From: Eublepharis macularius
Lineage: Eukaryota > Chordata > Lepidosauria > Squamata > Eublepharidae
Length of the DNA: 64,000 nucleotides
Reading direction: 5' to 3'
Assembly (NCBI RefSeq): GCF_028583425.1
Contig: NC_072806.1
Location: 35,076,001 to 35,140,000, forward strand
This document shows, in pieces, positions 40,401-46,352 of this stretch; the first letter of the stretch is position 1; every line of letters starts with the position of its first letter. The notes beneath the pieces were generated by a model. It was not told where the DNA came from. It was given only the letters and a program-made list of their open reading frames with translations, and did no database searches. The position numbers and the translations under genes were made by a program.

Positions 40401-43022
40401 CACCACCTCTTTTCCCAGAAAAAAAGCCCCACCTCTCAGTATCAGGAGGATGTCTGTTCTGTAGTGTCCGTATCTGGGCTTGGACTGCTCCTCCAGTCAG
40501 ATGAGGATACAGGGATTTGTTCCGGGTCCAAGTTGAAGCCCCTAGCTCCTAAGACTGACAGAACGGTCCTGGGAAATTCACAGCAGGGCATGATGGGAGT
40601 ATCCCTCACCCCCATGCTGGAGAAGAGATAACACCTTGAGAGCCTGGGTGATGTAATTGACAAAAGTGTCAGACTAGAATTATTTAGACCTGGGTTCAAA
40701 TTCCCTCTCTGCCATGGAAGCTCTCTGAGTGACTTTGGACCAGTCACACATGCTCAACCTAACCTACCTCACAAGGTTGTTGTGATGATAAAATGCGGGA
40801 GGGGGCATAACCTTGTGCACCACGTTGACCTCTTTGGAAGAAGGCTGGGATCAAATTTGATAGAGGAAAGCTTGAGGGTCTGTCTTTAAAAGTGAGGGTT
40901 AATCATGAATACAGAGGAGGGACAGTGGAAGTCTTATCTCTGTCCTGCCTTCATGACACAAGTGCCAACTCTCGTTTTTCTCTCTTCAGTGTCTGAAAGC
41001 AGAGGATATGGCCAATGCTGTCATATACGTCCTCAGTGCTCCACCTCATGTACAGGTAGGCCTTTGTGAAAGCGTGCCTCTTGTTTTCTGTACTTCAAGA
41101 CTGAAAGAGGAAGGAACATCTTTCCCTCCGCTAGGCCGCACATCTGCTAACAGTGCCTCTAAGCTTCTGCCTTAGATGTGTCCTCAGCCATAGGGACTAT
41201 CTTCACCTGAGTTGATGTGCTCCTCTGGCTGGCTCCTGTACACCCCCCTGCCCCGAAAACATGTGCATATATATCTATTGGTCATGTTTAGTGACCAAAA
41301 CCCTTGTCACCTTGGAATGACATGTAAAAGGGATTTAAATGTAAGAACATAGAAGAGCCCTTCAGGAACAGACCAGAAGTCCACATCGCCCAGCATCCTG
41401 TTTCTAAAAGGGGCTAGCCGGAGAGAGGGGTAGAAATCAAGCAAGGCATGAAAGCACTCCCTGTTTGCCACCCAACAGTTGGTATTCAAAGGTACATTGC
41501 TTCCGAACGTGGGATTTAGTTACCATGGCCTAGTAACCAGGGGTCATTTTGTAGAAAAAGAGTGGCAGGAACTCATTAGCATAAATCATTAGCATATGCC
41601 ACGCCCCTTGATTGGGCCAAAATGGCCGGGATTCGGCTGCTGGCAGACAGGGGAGTGTTCCCCCACCTGGCAGTGGCCCAATCAGGGCCGTTTTGGCCCC
41701 AATCCAGGCCAAAATGGGCTCAAAATGGCCATTTGGGGCACGTTTTGGCCTGGATCGGGCCCAAAACGGCCTGGATCAGGTAGGTGCCAGGCAGGGGAGG
41801 CTTCTTCCACCCGGCAGTGACCCGATCCGGGCCGTTTTGGCCCCAATCGAGGCCTAAACAACCCCAAATATCCAAAAGTCAGGTGGGTGGGGTCACCTGA
41901 CGGTTGGGGGAACTGCTGGAACGCCGTTTCGGCGCATCCCTCCTGGAAATGAGCCCTGCTAGTAACCATCCCGACATGAATTGTCTCTTAAAGCCATCTA
42001 AGCCATTGGCTTGTCACCACCCCTTTTGGCAAGGTGCCCCACAATTTTAACTATATGTTGTGCGAAGAACAGCCGTCTTTCTTTCTATCCTGAATCTACT
42101 GCTCATTAATTTCTTTGGTGAAACCCAAGATCTGGGATGAACAGCACGAGAGGAAAGGGGCAGTATTGGAACAATGCCTTGTGGGGGCCGCCAAATACCT
42201 TTGAGTAGTAGCTGAGGCTTTCTGCGATCGGGAACTCAAGGGATGGTTGGCGGAGATTTTTCACCAGGTTCAACACGTTCTCTTCCAAGAGATTTGCCAG
42301 GAGATGTCTCCTTAGACTCCCTTTCCAGTGGTTTCATGGGCACTGAAACATCTGGAAGAGGGAGGCATGGCAGCTGTGTTCTGTAGTGGTTAGTGACAGG
42401 GCTGGAGCAGTGCGGAGGGCAATCTAAACTCCCCTCTGTCTGGAGACCAGGGGGCGGGGCCACCAGCCATGTGAACATTTTCAAGAGGTTCCGGAACTCC
42501 GTTCCACCACATTCCAGCTGAAAAAAAGCCCTGGTTAGCGATATTATGACTGGGGAGCCCTGGATTCAGCTGTGAACCTCACTAGATGACTTTAGATCAG
42601 TCATCTTAAACTACTTGACTGGGCTGTTGTGGTGATGAAACATTTGTATCCAAGCAGCTGCTGGGTCAGGGGGTTGGTCTGTCCAGGTCAAGATTGTGAA
42701 CTGTGACTGGCAGGTCTCCGGCAGAGGTGTTTCACATCAGCTGCTACCTGATCCTTTTAATTAAAGATCACGGAGACTGAGATCATCTGCATGCCAAGCA
42801 GATGCTCTACCGCTGAACCATGGCCCCTCCAGCCATAAACTCTTGGAAGATGAGAAAGGGAGGTTTTCTGAAAAGGAATTTCAGCAAGGGGAGATGTCAG
42901 TCACCAGAGGAAGCATAAATCGACAGAAACGCCTCATTCATCTTGCTGCACTGACTGTTTTGAAAACTCTTTTCTTCCAGATTGGGGATATTCAGATGAG
43001 GCCTACTGAGCAAGTCTCCTAG
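6399..43022 (+). CDS. DHRS11: DHRS11, dehydrogenase/reductase SDR family member 11 (complete gene, 7 exons)
   Basis: Coding exons 6399-6530, 28058-28267, 36891-36985, 38163-38292, 38991-39083, 40990-41055 and 42981-43022 join in frame with GT/AG borders to a 255-residue protein. This is close to the human 260 residues, which start with five extra residues. It is a classical short-chain dehydrogenase/reductase: cofactor motif TGASVGIG at residues 12-19, NNAG at 91-94, catalytic Ser146, Tyr161 and Lys165 (YSATK), and a PG motif after strand 6. The family enzyme uses NADPH to reduce 3- and 17-ketosteroids and alpha-dicarbonyls and is thought to be cytosolic; no signal or membrane segment is seen. 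The start was chosen as the ATG giving MERWKDRVALVTG. An in-frame ATG at 6219 would add a 60-residue low-complexity leader and is judged untranslated. Confidence 0.96.
7409..7467 (+). repeat. Pyrimidine microsatellite (CTTT)n then (CCCTT)n
   Basis: A run of CTTT units passes into a run of CCCTT units in DHRS11 intron 1. Confidence 0.95.
7660..7930 (-). repeat. tRNA-derived SINE (family S3)
   Basis: On the minus strand it reads GAGAGCCAGTTTGGTGTAGTGGTTAAGAG, with an A box-like region and a B box-like GGTTTGATTCC, then the body GAAGCCAGCTGGGTGACC and a tail ending at a row of TATTAT units. The same family occurs at 17545, 21366 and 52490. Confidence 0.8.
7979..8165 (+). repeat. 5S rRNA-derived SINE
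   Basis: CTGATCTCATCAGATCTCAG followed by TTGGATGGGAGACC matches the internal part of 5S rRNA. The shared tail GCAGAGGCAGGCAATGGC then follows. Confidence 0.8.
8876..9075 (-). repeat. tRNA-derived SINE (family S1), long copy
   Basis: The minus strand starts with GAGCCGTGGCTCAGCGGTAG (A box) and CTTTGCATGCAGAAGG, then the body with CTGGAGAGCCAGTGCC, ending in the diagnostic GGACCAAGGGTCTGATTC. It is the most complete S1 copy here. Confidence 0.8.
9480..9670 (-). repeat. tRNA-derived SINE (family S1), diverged
   Basis: B box-like GGTTCAAACCC and a tRNA-like head lie on the minus strand, with a diverged body. A further S1 scrap lies at about 9890-9965. Confidence 0.6.
10395..10625 (-). repeat. 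tRNA-derived SINE (family S2)
   Basis: The minus strand carries AGAGTGTTAGACTAGGAGCT, the B box area GGTTTGAATCC, and the S2 body with the GTTGTTGTGAGG-like and AAAATGGAGGA strings. Confidence 0.7.
10723..11120. mobile_element. hAT-type MITE, family a
   Basis: CAGGGCTCATTTCGAGG at one end, and CGAAATGACCCCTG at the other, form the terminal inverted repeats. The exact 8-bp duplication CCTGTTAC flanks it at 10715-10722 and 11121-11128. The interior is a string of GGCCATTTTGGGCC-like GC/AT palindromic units. Seven copies lie in the window. Confidence 0.9.
11131..11345 (+). mobile_element. PIF/Harbinger-like element, left half only
   Basis: GGTTCAAACTAAACGTGTAGG and the next 200 bases match the left half of the intact element at 19924-20309. 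The right half is absent. It abuts the hAT element that ends at 11120. Confidence 0.55.
11346..13500. other. DHRS11 intron 1, mostly unrecognised sequence
   Basis: I see only a decayed forward S1 SINE tail near 12100-12235, and CTTTGAG/CTGCAGAGGCTGCCTGCTG-like local repeats near 12500 and 12665. No convincing gene or RNA. Confidence 0.4.
13510..13740 (-). repeat. tRNA-derived SINE (family S4)
   Basis: The minus strand reads CTCACGACCTGAGTTCGATCC (B box), then CCTTCCATCCTTCCGAGGTC and GGGGTAAAGTGTAGATCACT. It pairs with the forward copy at 31863-32265. Confidence 0.75.
13868..14470 (-). mobile_element. CR1 LINE 3' region
   Basis: Read on the minus strand, the segment ends ...CTATGATTCTATG, the typical CR1 3' end. 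It also contains CR1 strings such as AGGAAGAACTTCCTGACAG and CAACCATCTTCAAGTACTTG-like text. Only the 3' end of the element is present, as is usual for 5'-truncated CR1. Confidence 0.8.
14515..14585 (-). repeat. SINE S1 tail fragment
   Basis: CAAGGTCCGTATTGTCTGC followed by GACTGGCAGCGGCTCCCCAG matches the S1 body. Confidence 0.55.
14853..15270. mobile_element. hAT-type MITE, family a, nested
   Basis: Degenerate family-a termini, with the exact 8-bp duplication GTTAGTGA at 14845-14852 and 15271-15278. It is inserted into the left arm of the P2 retroelement, so it is the younger of the two. Confidence 0.85.
15777..15818 (+). ncRNA. Hammerhead-ribozyme-like motif, P2 right arm
   Basis: Stem I GGTAT (15777-15781) pairs with ATACC (15814-15818). 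Between them are CTGAAGA (15782-15788), an extra A, stem II GTGAG (15790-15794) with CTCAC (15801-15805), GAAA (15806-15809), a very short stem III, and C at 15813 as the expected cleavage position. Activity is inferred only. Confidence 0.6.
16155..16308 (-). repeat. tRNA-derived SINE (family S1)
   Basis: The minus strand carries GTGTGGCTCAATGGCAGAGC, the B box region GGTTCAAACCC, and the S1 body. Confidence 0.7.
17545..18600 (-). repeat. SINE S3 with internal tandem expansion
   Basis: The flanks are an ordinary S3 copy in minus orientation: the tail starts at about 17545 and the head GAGAGCCAGTTTGGTGCAG ends at 18599. Between them the middle segment is repeated; see the array entry. S3 copies elsewhere in the window (7660, 21366, 52490) have one such segment each. 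Confidence 0.85.
17684..18585. repeat. 89-bp tandem array, about 10 copies
   Basis: ATCCTGCCGCTATTAAGTGA-type landmarks recur at 17761, 17850, 17939, 18028, 18117, 18206, 18295, 18384 and 18473, exactly 89 bases apart. Each unit contains the S3 B box (GGTTTGATTCC on the minus strand) and the GAAGCCAGCTGGGTGACC body. Units differ at only a few sites (GGAGGAG versus GGGGGAG, CCAAGG versus CCCAGG), so the expansion looks recent. Confidence 0.95.
19240..19690 (+). mobile_element. Hammerhead-bearing retroelement, single arm (family P2)
   Basis: It matches the complement of the left arm of the 14771-15871 element, including CAAGTCAATGAATCAGCTGC, the CTGCATATCCCACCTAATTC region, and the 3' part with GTTAGTCTTCTAGGTGCTAC. 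The hammerhead core is diverged. Confidence 0.6.
19924..20309. mobile_element. PIF/Harbinger-like MITE
   Basis: The termini GGGTCAAACTAAATGTGCAGG's first 20 bases and their complement CCTGCATGTTTAGTTTGACC enclose 386 bp, flanked by TAA at 19921-19923 and 20310-20312. A 3-bp TAA/TTA duplication with GGG-starting inverted repeats is typical of PIF/Harbinger. Confidence 0.7.
20753..20975 (-). repeat. tRNA-derived SINE (family S2)
   Basis: Minus-strand S2 copy with GGTTTGAATCC-like B box (read as GATTTGAATC...CCCAGATTC on the plus strand). It is nearly the exact complement of the copy at 21175-21365. Confidence 0.75.
21175..21365 (+). repeat. tRNA-derived SINE (family S2)
   Basis: CTGGGAGACCCAGATTCAAA then CCATGGAAGCTTACTGGGTG and CACAAGGTTGTTGTAAGGAT. 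It forms an inverted pair with the copy at 20753-20975. Confidence 0.75.
21366..21640 (-). repeat. tRNA-derived SINE (family S3)
   Basis: Single-unit S3 copy in minus orientation, from the TATTAT tail to the head GAGAGCCAGTTTGGTGTAG. Confidence 0.8.
21641..22890. other. DHRS11 intron 1, no recognised feature
   Basis: Mostly AT-rich single-copy-looking sequence. I see no gene, RNA or repeat family with confidence. Confidence 0.4.
22897..23098. mobile_element. Foldback MITE (GGGCCAAACTACAAGTGAC termini)
   Basis: Almost the whole 202 bp is one large palindrome with a short AACCAAGCTG-type centre. TCA lies on both sides (22894-22896 and 23099-23101). Related foldbacks are at 31168-31376 and 31960-32077. 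Confidence 0.75.
23745..24004. mobile_element. hAT-type MITE, family b, full palindromic copy
   Basis: CAGGGCTTTTTTTCTGGG to GAAAAAAAGCCCTG, with a long inner palindrome (GGAGTTGAGATTGCCCTCCG and its complement). Exact 8-bp duplication CTTGCATC at 23737-23744 and 24005-24012. Confidence 0.9.
25093..25315 (+). repeat. 5S rRNA-derived SINE, best-preserved head
   Basis: CTGATCTTGTCAGATCTCAG, GAAGCTAAGCAGGGTCGGCC and TTGGTTAGTAATTGGATGAG follow vertebrate 5S rRNA closely through its internal promoter. The common tail of this family then follows. Confidence 0.85.
25580..25905. mobile_element. hAT-type MITE, family a, shortened
   Basis: CAGGGGTCATTTTGTAG and CTCAAAATGAGCCTG termini. Near-exact 8-bp duplication GTTTATGA / GTTTATGG at 25572-25579 and 25906-25913. 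Confidence 0.85.
26840..26965 (+). repeat. SINE S2 fragment
   Basis: GTACTGGGTTCAAAACCCC (B box region) and CCTGACCTACTTTTTAGAGC match the S2 middle part. Confidence 0.55.
27240..27423 (+). repeat. tRNA-derived SINE (family S2), interrupted
   Basis: AGTGGTGTAGAGTATCAGAC, the B box GGTTCAAATCC and the S2 body run to GCAAGGTATATAT. The element resumes after the hAT insertion at 27934 (GAAGCAAATAAATTAAT). Confidence 0.75.
27424..27925. mobile_element. hAT-type nonautonomous element, family d
   Basis: The termini CAGGGGTGGCC and GGCCACCCCTG are perfect inverted repeats. The 8-bp duplication GTATATAT / GTCTATAT lies at 27416-27423 and 27926-27933. It is inserted in the S2 SINE tail. The interior has a pyrimidine-rich tract and no transposase. 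Confidence 0.85.
28058..28267 (+). CDS. DHRS11: DHRS11 exon 2
   Basis: 70 codons between the acceptor CTTCAAG and the donor GTGAGT. It encodes KLAAECQSAG through GWRTMLD and includes CDLS (adenine-ring contact) and NNAGLARPEPLL. Phase 0 on both sides. A 21.5 kb intron precedes it. Confidence 0.95.
28268..30120. other. DHRS11 intron 2, start; little recognised
   Basis: Possible CR1-type 3' text near 29740-29830 (CTGAATCTACTGCCCCTCAGC and neighbours). Otherwise no supported feature. Confidence 0.35.
30130..30690 (-). mobile_element. CR1/L2-like LINE, 3' end
   Basis: Minus-strand frame reads ARAFSALAPTWWNSLSETTR and AFHRACKTEMFRQ, the C-terminal end of a LINE ORF2. Its 3' untranslated part (AGCCCAATAAACAAACAAAC on that strand) follows. 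Related C-terminal ends lie at 34526, 35120 and 36200. Confidence 0.7.
31168..31376. mobile_element. Foldback MITE (GAGCCAAGCTACAAGTGA termini)
   Basis: One almost complete palindrome centred near 31275 (GATCACGTAGTGATC). TGA flanks both sides (31165-31167 and 31377-31379). Confidence 0.75.
31863..32265 (+). repeat. tRNA-derived SINE (family S4), interrupted by a MITE
   Basis: CTCACGACCTGAGTTCAATCC's B box region, GGTTGACTCA, then after the insertion CAGCCTTCCATCCTTCCGAG and GGGGTAAAGTGTAGATGACT to a pyrimidine-rich end. The uninterrupted family copy at 13510-13740 shows what the unoccupied site looks like. Confidence 0.8.
31960..32077. mobile_element. Short foldback MITE inside a SINE
   Basis: GGGCCAAGCTACACATGACG and its complement form the ends. 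TCA is present on both sides (31957-31959 and 32078-32080). The host SINE has a single GACTCAGCC at this point, which proves the 3-bp duplication. Confidence 0.85.
32270..33700. other. DHRS11 intron 2, otherwise unrecognised
   Basis: Apart from the exon-4 copy I see no supported gene or repeat here. Confidence 0.35.
32954..33064 (-). pseudogene. Inverted, decayed copy of DHRS11 exon 4 in intron 2
   Basis: The complement of this stretch matches DHRS11 exon 4: GGCCAT, TGCATTTTTACAGTGCCACA, ATTGACAGAAGG, CTACGGCAGGA and CTCCGAGAA all recur in order. About 85 percent of some 93 aligned bases agree, counted by eye. The encoded remnant keeps HFYSAT and LTEGLRQ. A 15-base gap near the start removes five codons, and a one-base loss in the GGAACTCC region breaks the frame, so it is not a usable exon. 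An acceptor-like CTCTCAACAG precedes it. No copies of neighbouring exons were found. It arose from DNA, because intron-side sequence appears to be included. Confidence 0.85.
33700..34085 (+). repeat. Two decayed LINE/SINE 3' tails
   Basis: CAATCTACCTCCCAAGTACC and CAATCTGCATTTAAATTCCA begin two similar passages, and the second ends with GGATCTTTGGTCTGACCCAG, a common CR1/L2-type 3' string. The inverse of this string occurs at 41340. Confidence 0.5.
34085..34401 (-). mobile_element. Older non-LTR LINE ORF2 C-terminus, first part
   Basis: The minus strand reads, with interruptions, LRPAYLGHIRRRLDS-like text and ends with ...HKSEAA upstream of the 3' tail; on the plus strand GCCGTGGCTTCCCTTATTGAG and CTAGGGAGAATTCAGGCTTG are diagnostic of this family. 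The element resumes at 36034. It is an R4/RTE-like or related clade; the exact clade is not certain. Confidence 0.55.
34390..35090 (+). mobile_element. CR1/L2-like LINE 3' end, with inverted 3' scrap
   Basis: 34403-34525 is a minus-oriented scrap of the 3' untranslated region (TTCCGCCCTCCCTGCACCAG). From 34526 the plus strand reads RARAFSVLAPTWWNSLSEDT and FRRVCKTEMSHQ, then a 3' untranslated region with GCCCTGAGCCTGCTCGTGGG and an AACAACG/AAT-rich tail to 35075. The head-to-head layout suggests twin priming or two insertions. Confidence 0.65.
35120..36015 (-). mobile_element. CR1/L2-like LINE ORF2, C-terminal reverse transcriptase part
   Basis: Minus-strand frames read WLEQNRLKLNPTKTEILYLS, VTSRLDYCNTLYAGLPLSL, LVQNAAAHVITRVPR, LHQLHWLPVEY and finally TRARAFSVVAPTWWNSVSNE. 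These blocks, in this order, are the C-terminal third of a Jockey-superfamily (CR1/L2 type) ORF2. The frame is broken in several places, so it is not active. Confidence 0.8.
36034..36165 (-). mobile_element. Older non-LTR LINE ORF2, second part
   Basis: AGTCCATGGTATCTGTAAAA, then CTCTCTTCCC and TGACATCCATACAATAG, continue the family seen at 34085-34401. The two parts were one element, split by the 34402-36033 block. Confidence 0.55.
36200..36775 (+). mobile_element. CR1/L2-like LINE, intact 3' end
   Basis: The plus strand reads PGPREARLASTRVRAFSVLA, then APAWWNALSYETRARRDSLA and RTELFCQAYG followed by a stop near 36437. Its 3' untranslated region ends at an AAATAAATAAATCAATAAAA tail at about 36775, just upstream of DHRS11 exon 3. 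Confidence 0.75.
36891..36985 (+). CDS. DHRS11: DHRS11 exon 3
   Basis: After the acceptor TCTCTTTCAG, the exon encodes VNVMAVSICTREAYQSMKER and GHIININ, then the first two bases of the codon for catalytic Ser146. The donor is GTGGGG, which is weaker than the others. Asn116 is the structural and catalytic Asn of SDR enzymes. Confidence 0.94.
38163..38292 (+). CDS. DHRS11: DHRS11 exon 4 (active site)
   Basis: One base completes Ser146, then 43 codons run to the donor GTGAGC. It holds the catalytic YSATK (Tyr161, Lys165) and ALTEGLRQELRE. Human has SMSGH where this sequence has SMNGH; the changed position is not the catalytic serine. An inverted, decayed copy of this exon lies in intron 2 at 32954-33064. 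Confidence 0.95.
38630..38700 (+). repeat. SINE S2 head fragment
   Basis: GAGCCAGTGTGGTGTAGCGA (A box region) and CCAGGTTTGAATCCTCTGT (B box region). The SINE is cut by the retroelement at 38709. Confidence 0.65.
38709..38923. mobile_element. Paired-arm hammerhead-bearing retroelement (family P3), intron 4
   Basis: The left arm starts ATCCAGAGGAGTTAGCCGTG. The arms meet near 38836 and the right arm ends GGTGCTACTGGACTC. An exact 14-bp direct repeat CTCTGTTGAAAAAG flanks it at 38695-38708 and 38924-38937. It lies in DHRS11 intron 4, with its right end 67 bases before exon 5. Confidence 0.75.
38795..38834 (-). ncRNA. Hammerhead-ribozyme-like motif, P3 left arm
   Basis: On the minus strand: ACAT, the canonical core CTGATGA, an extra A, stem II GAGAA and TTCTC around CTGTGA, the core GAAA, the short AGCT stem III, T at the expected cleavage position, then ATGC closing stem I. 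An extra A at this point is known from at least one viroid hammerhead. The right arm holds a diverged mirror copy. Confidence 0.65.
38991..39083 (+). CDS. DHRS11: DHRS11 exon 5
   Basis: 31 codons, CISPGLVETGFAFKLHDN onward, between the acceptor CTTCTTAG and the donor GTAAGT. SPG-VET is the SDR segment that contacts the nicotinamide ribose side. Phase 0. Confidence 0.95.
39716..39940 (+). repeat. tRNA-derived SINE (family S2)
   Basis: GAGCCGGTGTGGCGTAGTGG (A box), GGTTCAAATCC (B box), then the S2 body to AAGGGTGGAATAAAAATGG. Confidence 0.75.
40174..40431. mobile_element. hAT-type MITE, family b
   Basis: CAGGGCTTTTTTTCAGC start. Exact 8-bp duplication CCTCTCAG at 40166-40173 and 40432-40439. 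Large inner palindrome as in the copy at 23745. Confidence 0.9.
40640..40860 (+). repeat. tRNA-derived SINE (family S2)
   Basis: B box GGTTCAAATTCC, then GCCATGGAAGCTCTCTGAGT and CACAAGGTTGTTGTGATGAT. Confidence 0.7.
40990..41055 (+). CDS. DHRS11: DHRS11 exon 6
   Basis: 22 codons, CLKAEDMANAVIYVLSAPPH then VQ, between the acceptor TCTTCAG and the donor GTAGG. This matches the human CLKPEDVAEAVIYVLS segment. Phase 0. Confidence 0.95.
41340..41520 (-). repeat. CR1/L2-type 3' tail
   Basis: GTAAGAACATAGAAGAGCCC and CAGCATCCTGTTTC, with GTTGGTATTCAAAGGTACAT, is the complement of a common LINE-related tail (compare 33960-34080). Confidence 0.55.
41538..41958. mobile_element. hAT-type MITE, family a
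   Basis: CAGGGGTCATTTTGTAG and GGAAATGAGCCCTG termini. Exact 8-bp duplication CTAGTAAC at 41530-41537 and 41959-41966. Confidence 0.9.
42397..42533. mobile_element. hAT-type MITE, family b, internally deleted
   Basis: Only 137 bp: one terminus plus one half of the palindrome. Near-exact duplication GTTAGTGA / GTTAGCGA at 42389-42396 and 42534-42541. Confidence 0.8.
42675..42830 (-). repeat. tRNA-derived SINE (family S1)
   Basis: Minus strand GCCATGGTTCAGCGGTAGAG, CATCTGCTTGGCATGCAGAT, then the S1 body. Confidence 0.75.
42981..43022 (+). CDS. DHRS11: DHRS11 exon 7 and stop
   Basis: 13 codons IGDIQMRPTEQVS plus TAG after the acceptor TTTCTTCCAG. This nearly equals the human C-terminus IGDIQMRPTEQVT. 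Confidence 0.95.
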   Translation: MGDIQMRPTEQVS

Positions 43023-43900
43023 CAAAACAAGATTTGCTCTCGGCGCAACGCAGGGAGGGCAGCCTCCATCCACTTAGGCATTTTCCTCTGCTGGCTGGTG
43101 ACATTTTAGGGCCGGATACAAAGAGTTTCTTCCCTCATTTTTCTCCTTTTTGAGCTGTTGTCAGGTCTGCGGAAACTAAAACGAAGAGCTTTGGTTGGTT
43201 GTGGATCTTCCCCTCTGTCCCCAACGTGCTGCACTCCTTAAATGCCTGAAATCAATTTGAGTGCACCTGAAGAAGCTAGTCCCTATGATACTGAATTTGC
43301 TTTTTTGAGGGAGCAGTGATCCTCAGAGGTTCCAGGTGAGTTTAGGTGACACTGGAGGAGAAAATTGCTAGCTTCAACAGCATGGATCTATCGCCAGTGT
43401 GTATCCCACTTCCTGATGGTCGTAATGAAATTAAATGCCACATGGACTATTGTTTCATTTTTGGCTGGCCAAACCATCATAAACGGCCAAACAACCGGTT
43501 TCTGCATCTCTCCTCTTCAGCCAGGATTACAGATGGGACCATGAAGAAAATTCCCCCTTGGGATCCCATTGCCGAGGAGTTGCCTTAAAATCCATGCAAC
43601 AGAACTGTTGGTTGAATGTCAGTTGTCCATCTGCTTCTGTAACCTACACTACAAACTCTTAAAGTGGTTTCGTTCCACTTTTTCCTGTCGTAGCATCCCC
43701 CAAAGAATCTTGGGGAGTTGCTGTTAGAACTGATGGGCTGAGAATTCTGGGTAAGCGATCCCTTAAGTCTTTTCCCAACAAAAGCCAAACTTGGCAAGGT
43801 GTTAATTTGCGATCTTGCTTTGAATATTGGTGAAGCATCATTGGGAGGAGGCGGAGAAGGTTTTTAACTCTTTCCTTTCATCCCTCATCTGCTATTTAAC
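43023..43900 (+). other. DHRS11 3' untranslated region and flank
   Basis: No recognised repeats until about 43906. An ATTAAA hexamer at 43430-43435, about 410 bases after the stop, is the best visible polyadenylation signal; no canonical AATAAA follows nearby. The 3' end is therefore uncertain. Confidence 0.45.
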
Positions 43901-43905
43901 ATGCT

Positions 43906-44163
43906 CAGGGCTTTTTTTCTGGGAAAAGTGGTGGTGGAACTCAGTGGGTTGCCCTCAGAGAAAATGGTCACATGGCTGGTGGCCCCGCCCCCTGACCTCC
44001 AGACAGAGGGGAGTTGAGATTGCCCTACGCACCGCTTGGCGGCACGGATGGCAATCTAAACCCCCCTCTGTCTGGAGATCGGGGTGGGGCCACCAGCCAT
44101 GTGACCATGTTCAAGAGGTTCCAGAATTCCGTTCCCCCGTGTTCCCCCTGGAAAAAAGCCCTG
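43906..44163. mobile_element. hAT-type MITE, family b
   Basis: CAGGGCTTTTTTTCTGGG to GGAAAAAAGCCCTG with the inner palindrome. Near-exact duplication AACATGCT / AACATGCC at 43898-43905 and 44164-44171. Confidence 0.9.
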
Positions 44164-44171
44164 AACATGCC

Positions 44172-45585
44172 CCTGTGAAGCTGCAAGAAACTCAGCAAAG
44201 GGGGAAAAGATAGGTACCTGCTCCTGACCTTGTCTTGCCTCACTCCCCTGGCTCACTGCAGCTCTGGAGTTTCAAATCATAGCCTAGGAAGAAAAGGTTC
44301 AATGCCTTTCCACCCAGTGAGTCTGCTGAGATCTTCAGTGCAATTCCATCTTCAATTGTGGATCTTTCACGGCTCATCTACTTGAGTCATCTAGAACAAT
44401 GATTCCTAGGATTTCGTAAGAAGGAACAGCTATTCAATTTCTAATATAGATTGACCCCTCTCCCCTGTGCGTACACTTTCCATGTTTTAGCCGTAGCGCA
44501 AGAGAACCATCATTTGGTAATAATGTCCTATCCAGTTGATGTGGATTTGGGCCGAGGAGTAATTGTATTGTTGTGGGGAGATGGTTGTGTGTGTATGAGG
44601 TTTTAAAGCTGCTGTTTCCTGCTTTAAAAAGAAACGAAATGTTTGCAGCTGTGTATATCTGTAGAAAGGGAGACCTGGCATTACGCAGCAGAAAGAGGTG
44701 ATCGAATATAAGGTGAAGGAATTTCAAATCTGCAGGCACGATTGCAATTCTGACGCAAAGTTGTGAGTGCAACCACAAAATGGCCATCGTAGCAGATGGA
44801 GCCAACCACAAAATGTCAGGGAGTGAATTTATTCATAACTCTAATAGTAACACTTCAGTTTTTCAGTCAGAAGCTCTGCTTAACCAAAGGAGTTTTAAAA
44901 TAAGCATATTGTTTAAAAACACTTTCTTGCACACATACATGGTAACAGTTGAAAAAGTGGTGTCATCGTGGTGAAACCCTTTACAAAAATGGCAGCACGC
45001 TCCTTTGATTTCAGTCTTTACGCCCCAAAACCTATGGGCATGCCATATTAGTCGGGAATCAGCCAGCGGTTTATTGGTCGCCTGTGTTCTCTCCACCCCA
45101 GACTTAAGGTTCCAAATACGCTTTAATCTCTGTTGAATGTCATGAGCTGATTTTGGTCCGCGTTCCAATTTCAGTGTTCACTCCTCCACGTTCTTTGATT
45201 TGTTCTACGCTGGTGTTTTAGTTTGTCATCTGCTGCCTATTGCTTTTGGAACTTTGGACTGATTAATTTCCTTAAAGCGGCCGACCCCTCCGCTGTCTGC
45301 CTTTGGTTGACTTTGCACTTTGCACCAGCTTCTTGGAACGATAGTATTCTGGCATCTCTACTAAAAACAACCAAGAGCCATGTGTATTTCCTTTTTGAAA
45401 ACAGATCCTCAAGAGTGCATGACGGCAATAAGAGGAACGGTGTACATTATCAATAGGTTTCTTAACTGTGAATTGTATAATTAAAAAAAGGAAAATACTG
45501 TTTCTGTTATACATTTTTTATGCCTAAATGAATATTAGGGCATATGTAAAAACAAGGACATATTGAGTTCATAGCATTGCTAATA
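44172..45585. other. Intergenic, no recognised feature
   Basis: About 1.4 kb of moderately AT-rich sequence between DHRS11 and MRM1 without a repeat family or gene that I can support. Confidence 0.4.
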
Positions 45586-45587
45586 GA

Positions 45588-45805
45588 TAGTTGCCAACAA
45601 TCTGGGAAGAAAAGTCCTGTCTCTTTATAGAGGCTGAATGTGTGGAAATTTGCAGGCATCATGGCATCAAGGTAAATACATCCCATTAAGCCTCTTTTGT
45701 TTGTTTATTTACAGTATTTATAGTCTGCCTTTCTCCCTGAGACTCAAGGCAGATTACACTATGTGAAGGGGCTTTTCCTCCAGGCAGTTGGCAACCCTAC
45801 CAATA
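45588..45805. mobile_element. MITE with GTTGCCAAC termini, family e
   Basis: GTTGCCAACAATCTGGGAAG at the left, and the complement TTTTCCTCCAGGCAGTTGGC at the right. It encloses an S2-like 3' scrap (TATAGTCTGCCTTTCTCCCT). A second copy is at 46861-47011. Confidence 0.6.
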
Positions 45806-46352
45806 GAATGCAAAAATGCTGCCTGTACATGTATTTCCATAATCTGTACAATAATCATGTGAGGTAGATTCAACAGCAAAAGCCATGTAATACTGTATAT
45901 TATGACCAACCAACATAACAAAACGGAGTGCAAGCGTTTGAATTCTATCAGAACTGTTCCTCAGCCTGTATATAAAAAACAAAAAAGATATTTCAGGTTC
46001 TGATCTGAGGTTTCTTAGGTAAGCTGCCAGGCAGACTAGAATACGTGGGGTGTTGGGGGGTGCTGGTATCAAGTTCGATAAGGTCTCATTTTTAGTTTTC
46101 TTTGGAATGATACGGATGCTTGTAACCTTTCTAAGGTGGGAGAGTATTTTTATGCCAGTACTGCTGACAGAAAACATGCCTAAGGCAACAACGTGACATA
46201 CAAATCAAAATGAGTGATGGGCAGATTATATTTCTTCCATTTCCTGTCTTCTTTTGACCCCCCATTTTTTCCTTCTAAGCCCGTATCGGTACATATAATC
46301 CCATGCTGTCCACCCTTTCACAGGTGAAAAGAGGGGACATGCTTGTTACACC

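Noticed and set aside
43346-43588. 80-codon open frame just after DHRS11
   Set aside because: It lies in the probable 3' untranslated region, has no family match, and is not linked to the DHRS11 frame.
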